Assembly: GCF_002288925.2 (NCBI RefSeq)
Contig: NW_022098021.1
Span: forward strand, 6,326,138-6,390,137
DNA from: Delphinapterus leucas
Taxonomy: Eukaryota > Chordata > Mammalia > Artiodactyla > Monodontidae
DNA length: 64,000 nucleotides
Reading direction: 5' to 3'
Part shown: positions 57,858-64,000 of the stretch, piece after piece
How positions within the stretch are numbered: position 1 is the first letter of the stretch
How the letters are laid out: each line of letters begins with the position of its first letter
Made by a program: the position numbers and the translations under genes
The notes under the pieces: model-generated
The model's database searches: none
What the model saw: only the letters and a program-made list of their open reading frames with translations
What the model was told of the DNA's origin: nothing

Positions 57858-59229
57858 TTAAAAGGAGGAAGATTTGATTAAAGTTAGCATGGTTACCATT
57901 AAATTAACAATCAGAAGTATTTAGATCAATTAACAATCTTTTCCCCTTAAAAGATGAGGCCATTGTGTGTTCTCAGGCCCATGACTCTGCTGCAACTCAA
58001 GGTGTCAGGTACTGAAGAGGCCACTGCTTTGTGATTTGTTCTGTATGTTACTCCCTGATGTTTTGGAGGCAGAGAGGGGAGACGAAAGAACTGTGGAAAC
58101 ATTAAAGTTTATTCATGATTGTGTGGTCAGTGTCCCTGTCATGTCCTCTAGGACGTGATCTATTGGAGCCAAGCAAAGAATATTCTTGGGAACGTAAGTC
58201 CACTGGCCACCGCAGGGGCTCTCTGGGGGTGTCAGGTCTGTCTGAGCCTCATGCTAGAAGTACAGCCGATCCGAGGAAGACTCTTGCTTACCCGAGGGTC
58301 TGGGACCGTGATGCAGTGCTTGTCTCTGAGCTCTTTCCTGGGCCTTTACGCCTTAATGCTTCAGCCTAATAATCTTAAAGCCTCCCCAACCCCAGGCAGA
58401 ATTTCTGGTTCTATCCTCTGTGCACCCTCCTCAACATACACCCCTAACATTTGCCCGGCAGGAACCGGATCTCAGAGGCTTTGTGGGCCATGTAAGGAAC
58501 GAGCACTTTCTTCTTACTGCAGCGGAGCGTAAGGAGTGGAGGGAGGGGTCCACGCGGGCCATGGGCTCTTTTCTGTTTATAGAGATCATTCTGGCAGCTG
58601 TGCAGTGAAAGATGAGAAAAAGCAGGGCTCCCGTTAGAAGGTGAGAGGTTATGGTGGCTGGGACTGGACCTTCAGCCGTGGAGGTGGTGTGAATGCTCAC
58701 ATGCAGGGCATGGGTGCTGTAGGAATTTAAAGCCAGAAATCCCTGCAGCAGAGGTCATCAGACACGTGACTTGAACCTGACATTAAAGAAAGGGTTGAAG
58801 GGAGGGAAGGGCATGTAGGCATTACTCCCCGATGCCCAGTGAAAGAGTTGCTAGGTGTTAACTCTGACTTCGACCTGGATTGACTGAGTGATTTCCCATT
58901 AGACATTTTCAAAGAGGAATCCCCTTGAAGAAAACAAAAACAAAAAGCACAACTGCTCCAGTCTCTCTAAGCAGACCTGGAAGAAATGCAGGCAGCTAGA
59001 AGGAATTGGGCCATTTTGTCTGTTTCTCTTTTTCCCAAGCCTGAAACCTTGCACTTCAGACCACATCAACAGAGCCATATTTAAAGTCCCTGTTTTTAAT
59101 TTGTAACACCTAAAATGACAAATGATGGGCAATTCCTTGTCAGCTACTTGATGGAATCCTTCGGTCATAAGGAGCGGTTGTCACATTCGGGCTGAATGTT
59201 TTCTCACAGGTGACTGTTTTTCTTTCTAG
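57858..59229. other. Intron immediately upstream of the 212-nt exon
   Basis: Unique-looking sequence. It ends with a good polypyrimidine tract and acceptor ('gtttttctttctag'). Confidence 0.6.
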
Positions 59230-59441
59230 GATACCCCAAGCAGAGGCCCACGGCCCCCCGCAACGGGGCCTCCCCCAAGCCGGACCCACAGGCCCGAGAG
59301 GCCGAGCGGCAGCTGGTGCAGCGGCTGAAGGAGCGGTACGAACAGCAGGCGCGGCAGCTGGGCCTCGTGCAGGGGGAGCTGAGGAAGGCCGTCCGGGGCT
59401 TTGAGGCACTCGCCGTGTCCACTCAGCTTTTCTTCAGGAAG
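59230..59441 (+). CDS. MTUS2: MTUS2 exon (212 nt), start of the C-terminal coiled coil
   Basis: The exon runs from acceptor 'tttttctttctag' to the strong donor 'AGGAAG|gtgagt'. It enters in phase 1 and leaves in phase 0. After the completed Gly it reads [20 protein letters not shown], then a charged helix containing [19 protein letters not shown] and [20 protein letters not shown], then [11 protein letters not shown]. The heptad-spaced Leu, Val and charged residues mark the start of a coiled coil. In MTUS family proteins this coiled coil fills the C-terminus and supports self-association and binding to partners such as EB1 and MCAK. The sequence around QAREAERQL and GELRKA..GFEALAV..Q.FFRK fits MTUS2; the matching MTUS1 segment differs more, from memory. 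The region is GC-rich (CpG-bearing), unlike the surrounding intron, as expected for a constrained exon. Later coiled-coil exons should lie beyond position 64000. Confidence 0.92.
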
Positions 59442-62084
59442 GTGAGTCCACATCTGGTGAATGTTGAAGGGCTTTCGGTTTGCGGGGAGGATGGCGGTGG
59501 TGACGGTTGTTGTGTGTGTGTGTTTCAGTTCGAGTTTGGGGTTAGAGACCAGTTTGATTTTCAGGTCATACAGCATCTCCGCCAGCACTGCGTAATGTTT
59601 TGGGTACCCAGTTTAGACTTGAGCGTGGAAGACATTAGTCTGGGAGGAAGGATCCATAACCTGGACTGCAGAAGGGAAAATTGTGTAAAAAAGAAGGGAA
59701 AGGGTATAAATGAACGTTTAGAAGGTGAGGTCTTGGAAGAGAATGGAGCATGTGATTGTTTGCATTTTAGACCCGAGACAGCCAGGGTCTGAAATGTCTA
59801 CACCTTTCAGTACAGAGGGAGCCAGGGTCACAGAGCGGTGCCACTTTGGCTGTTGAGGGGACCTGGAAGGTGCCGGGCTGGGGCCTCTCCTCGGGGCCAC
59901 GCTCACAATGCGTGCGGGACAGCATGGGGTAGGGGCGTCCTCCCTGCCCCCTCGGTTCTTCTGACAATGCAGAGAGGCTTGGTTTCCTCAGCCTGAGTGT
60001 CCAGAGGCTCCTGGGCCATCCGGACTCCGAGTCTGTTACCAGCAATGGTGTAGTTTGGCTTTCCTGCCTCTGAATGTGAAAGGGCGGTGGTGGGAGTGCG
60101 GGTCTGTCTGACTTTGTGCGTTCGTGCTCCACCTTGAGGTGGCCAAGCCCTGTTTGGGGGAGAACTTGAACATTTACCTTTGAGGTTTATACATTATGAG
60201 TTAGCACATCAATAACCCATAAGGCATTAGTTTCATGTATGGACCTTCCGGTATCTGTAAATGAAAGTAAAAATGCTATATAAATGCCCCCCAACTAAGA
60301 AAATGAACTAACTAAATTTCTAACTCATTTAAAGAAGAAAATCAGAAGAATATTAACCAGCACCATGTCTGCTGGTTTTCTTTATTATCTGTACCGTGAA
60401 GTGTGGAGGGCTCTCTGACCTTTGACGATAGCCTGCAGCCTCTCTTGCCCTACAGTGTAGAAGCCTGAGCTGACCTGTTCTGTTGTTTCTTTTTTTGCTT
60501 AAAGCTTTTGGCCCAAAGAGCTAATTACCAAGTTATTGTTGTGATGAAAGACAAGACAAACAGGTTTCAGTTTTACCAGTAGTTTCTGCCTCTTCCCTGA
60601 TCAAAGTGTTAACACCAGCAGTAAATGGCCAATTTGAATTTTATGTCTTCCCTTCTGGTCTAGTACCATTGGGGTCAACCTTAAAGAGCTGCAGTTGCTG
60701 CGTTCTCACCCCTGTAAGAATTAAAGTTACAAACACATTTTTGAGGTGCCAAAGGGGCCAGACTTGTCGTGGTAAATATTGAGCATTTTTCTTATTAGAC
60801 AAAGAGTGACGTGTTTCCCGTTCTTCAGCTGGATGTGTATTTTCCACTGACTGTGAAGTCTTTAATAAAGAGAGGAAAACAGCGTTGTTCGTTGCAGTTC
60901 AGTGATAACATTTACTTTGTAACTCTGCCCGCTCTGGGATTGCACCTTCCATGCGTCATCCAGCTTCACGACAAATCCTTGATAAAGGTTTCGTGTGGAT
61001 AGATATGCCAGCAGACATCGAATTAACACATTGGTAACATGCGCTGTGTTTTCAAGTTGGAACTTTTGGACCCCATTTACGGCATCATGGCAGAGAAGAG
61101 AGTTCCTGTGTTGAATAAGGGTCGGTTCCCTGTAGTGATGCATTTCTAGGCCCCAGGAAAATCCCTTGTGGCCCATGGACCACGAGTTTTATTTCACTGC
61201 AGCATACACATGGCTCTTCAAGCAGAGACCCAAGGGCAGGTGATTTGTAGCCATCTCCATCAGACCCCCCTGCTGGCTGGAGCCGCACTCGGCATGACAT
61301 TTCAGCAAGACGGATGGTGGGCATGAATTTCATTTTCTTTGCAGTAAGTCACAGCCAGCAGCTCCAGACAGGCCTCCCCAATGGCCATGGCATTTCACTT
61401 CCCACACAGTGTGTTCTTCTTTCCGTCCTTCTGATCTCAACTCTTTCTCCAGAGACCCCTCAGAAGAAAAAATGGACATTTTTAAAGTCTGCAGTTGAAC
61501 ATAAGTGGCTTCCACTCAGGCTGGCATGTGTTCTACATGGTTTAAGATGATTGATTTGAGAGTTTGCCAGGAATACCAGACTAGACCAGGGAGTGTGACC
61601 AGAGTGGAGCATGCGGGGAAGTGGAGGCCAGGCAACCTGGGAATTCTGATGATGGGGCCCCTACTACAAGGGCTCATGATCCTGAGATGCTCTCATGACC
61701 CGTGTCCCTCCTGGGGGAAGCCAATGCATTATTATTATTATTGTTATATATGGGGCAATGGTCACAGCCCAGCATGGCAGCTGTGCAGGGCGTGACCTCC
61801 ACAGCCAGCCTGAAAAAGCAGTATCTCTTTGCTCTTCTGCTTAGAAGACCCTGCTGGAACTCTACACCTGTATCTTTTCTACGCTGTAGCATATTCGTCT
61901 ACAAAGCAGGTATAGTGGAGAGAGGGGGCCATGCCAGCAAGGAGCCGGTCCCACCTCCACCTCCATCTTGCACGAGACCTTGAGCGAGTTGCGGCCCCTC
62001 TTTGAGCCGTGACAGCATCACCAACGGGAATACGTCCTTGCTCCCCTCGGCTTCCCGCTGCAGAATCACCTCTGATGAGAGTCA
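59442..62084 (+). other. Start of the next MTUS2 intron
   Basis: A short (TG)n run near 59508-59523, then unique-looking sequence. I saw no further exon with phase-0 acceptor and coiled-coil coding. An (ATT)n run lies near 61730. Confidence 0.5.
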
Positions 62085-62205
62085 TCTTTGACTCTCAGTT
62101 TCCTCAGTTTCAAATAGGTTTGATAATAACTCTTTACAAGGTTATTGTGAGAATGGAGTGAATTAATGGGCAAAGGTGCTTTGAACAAATATTCAATAAA
62201 ACATT
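62085..62205 (+). repeat. MIR SINE, sense
   Basis: 'actctcagtttcctcagttt', 'gataataactctttacaagg', 'gttattgtgagaatggagtg', 'acaaatattcaataaaac' follow the 3' half of MIR. Confidence 0.75.
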
Positions 62206-63304
62206 CTTTTTGAGGACAAGGAAAATGTGACCAATATTTTACTCTCCAGCAGGTTGAATAAGACATATGTGAGGAATGTAAAGCTGAAACACAGACCACA
62301 CCCCTCTTATTTCATTTTATGTATATAAAGGATTTGGCTTGGGGTGAACTTTAGGAATAGAAATAATCTTCTAGTCCAGCTGTTCAGCTGCTGCTGTATA
62401 TTTTTTCCAGAATGTGCTGATGCTATTAAGTATGGGAGGTCACTAGAAAAAGGAATTCGGAGCCTGGATAGGGATCTGTCATTTCTGCCCCATGTTTCAC
62501 AGCTCCTGGCAGGGCGGCTGTGAAAGTTGTCAGCTGTGGTACAGCCTGAGCCCAGCGTCCAGGGATGCTAAGATGCCACATTTAGGTGCCAACACCTACC
62601 TCACGCTTGTGCTCGTTCCAGGCGGCTCTGTTCCCCCTAACAAGGCACGGCCCTCACCACAGGCCAGACAGCTGTGCTGAAATCCGTGGTCCCAGACCTC
62701 TGGGGGGACTGTCCTAATAAGTGTGATTCTTAGGGACTCTCACTTCTCAGGGTCAAGTTGAAAGACTTTTATCTTTTGCTGCCTGGTTCCCGGGAACGCT
62801 ACTCTTTGGCAGCCCCTGTCGGCTAATCCAGGAGATGGTCCTGTATTAAGTGGTGTGCCTCGCCCTGTAGCATCAAGCTTTACACAGGTTACGTCTGAGG
62901 GTGTATTTATTTTCGTTTTAGTTTTAATCAGATTTATTATATTTATTCGATATTTTTTCATATTGGTTTGTGTCATTTTTATCATTAACTTTATGAATGT
63001 GATAGACGATGGTTTTTAACTATTTTTTATTTATTATTAAATAGCTTAGGCCTACAAGGCATGAGAATTTATGTCAAGCATTTGTGTACTTTCTAAGCTT
63101 AATCAAAATTAATAATGCATCAGCTTCCTTCCCCCTAAAGTGTATATATACGAATGTATATTTTTTTCTTTTACTCTTTGACTTTTTATCACAAAAATAT
63201 ATTGAATAAGTGTGGAGAAGTGTGGAAAGAATAACACCTAAATACTCATCATTTAGGTTTAATACTTAACGACATGTTTCCGTATTCACTTTATCTATGT
63301 TTTT
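62206..63304. other. Intronic sequence, AT-rich, nothing recognised
   Basis: The interval from about 62900 is very AT-rich and may include decayed antisense LINE-1, but I cannot show it. Confidence 0.4.
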
Positions 63305-63414
63305 TTAAATATTTACTTATTTATTTCTTTATTTGGTCGTGCTGGGTCTTAGCTGTGGCATGCAGGCTCCTTAGTTGCGTCTCGCCAGCTCTTTAGTTGC
63401 AGCTTTAGTCCCAT
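63305..63414 (-). mobile_element. Truncated CHR-family SINE with 15-bp target-site duplication, antisense
   Basis: Only the tail-proximal part is present ('ggtcgtgctgggtcttagct', 'ggctccttagttgcgtctcg'). The tRNA-like head is missing. Even so, 'tttatctatgttttt' flanks it at 63290-63304 and 63415-63429, so the truncation occurred at insertion. Confidence 0.85.
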
Positions 63415-63574
63415 TTTATCTATGTTTTTGTTGTTAGTTAGGGATACCTATTTTTAAATATAGTTCATATACTTAACTTTTCATCTTTAATTCACTTATG
63501 TTAGTAGATTTTTATCAACACTGCCCCGACCATATGAAAGGTTCTGTGGAGGGTTCAAAAAAGTAGAAGGCAAA

Positions 63575-63780
63575 GCACCTTAATAACAATATCGCTCCTG
63601 TTTATTGACCATCTCCTATGTCCTAGACACTTTACATATAGTATTTTAACCCACCCTGGTGTGGACATTATTCTCATGTGACAGTCGAGGAGACCAAGGC
63701 TCAGGGAGGTTATATAGCCTTCCAAAGACAACAGAATTGGAAAGCGATGGAGCCACAATACAAATGCAGGTCAGCCCGTA
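63575..63780 (-). repeat. MIR SINE
   Basis: Reverse MIR: 'tttattgaccatctcctatg', 'cctagacactttacatatag', 'ccaaggctcagggaggttat', 'gagccacaatacaaatgcag'. Confidence 0.85.
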
Positions 63781-64000
63781 TCCACCCCATATTTTTCCCA
63801 CAATATTGTGGTCGTTTCTCTCTCTCTCCACCCAGCCTTCAAGGTTTTGATGTAGTTAAGGGGGAAGAACAAAATGTGAAACAATAATCTAAAAGTTAAA
63901 CACATGTAGAGGATGCTTAGAGAAAATGATCTAAGGTAATAGTCAACCTGAAGCCACAAACAAAAATGGTGTATGTTCTGGTAGAAGCCCAGCACTGTGA
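63781..64000. other. Intronic sequence, nothing recognised
   Basis: No feature seen up to the window edge. Confidence 0.4.

Noticed and set aside
1..64000. A multi-gene undescribed system
   Set aside because: The window is one mammalian gene's introns with three exons plus transposon fossils. I saw no clustered novel genes to support such a claim.

Overview
This is a window of a mammalian nuclear genome, almost certainly from a cetacean. The best evidence is the interspersed repeats: many copies of the CHR family of tRNA-derived SINEs (short CHR-1-like, about 200-nt CHR-2-like and about 300-350-nt long forms). The CHR-2 type is known from whales and their closest relatives. Several copies are nearly identical to each other and still have clean target-site duplications. 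Older layers are pan-mammalian: MIR, L2, MER5A, MaLR and other LTRs, and ancient LINE-1. There are no bacterial features, operons, CRISPR arrays or tRNA/rRNA genes.

The only protein-coding content I can support is three internal exons of one gene on the plus strand, at 10633-10794, 38771-38869 and 59230-59441. All have consensus splice sites and their phases join without a break (1-1, 1-1, 1-0). The product is a basic Ser/Pro/Lys-rich linker followed by the start of a long coiled coil. I identify it as MTUS2 (TIP150/CAZIP), a microtubule plus-end tracking scaffold; the paralogue MTUS1 is the less likely alternative. The window therefore covers the end of one intron (at least 10.6 kb), two complete introns of 27,976 and 20,360 bp, and the first 4.6 kb of the next. 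Upstream and downstream exons lie outside.

Layout. 1-10632: intron with CHR-1 and CHR-2 SINEs, MIRs, two truncated antisense LINE-1 copies and a 400-N assembly gap. 10795-38770: intron with LINE-1, L2 and MIR fragments, an MLT1 LTR, an antisense LTR with a large AT-rich expansion, TG and CA microsatellites and a 10-N gap. 38870-59229: the most transposon-dense part. It has a solo retroviral-type LTR, a long old antisense LINE-1 carrying a younger SINE, a second internally deleted LINE-1, a 5.1-kb relatively young antisense LINE-1 with broken but readable ORF2, and a mariner-type miniature inverted-repeat element that forms a near-perfect hairpin. 59442-64000: mostly unique intron with two MIRs and a truncated SINE.

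I found no undescribed multi-gene system. The items most worth a second look are the mariner hairpin (a candidate miRNA precursor), the solo LTR (a candidate cryptic intronic promoter), the threefold target-site repeat around two stacked SINEs, the internally deleted LINE-1 and the expanded AT tract inside an LTR. Repeat family names come from recalled consensus features, not a database search, so subfamily names are tentative and most repeat boundaries are good to about 10-40 bp.
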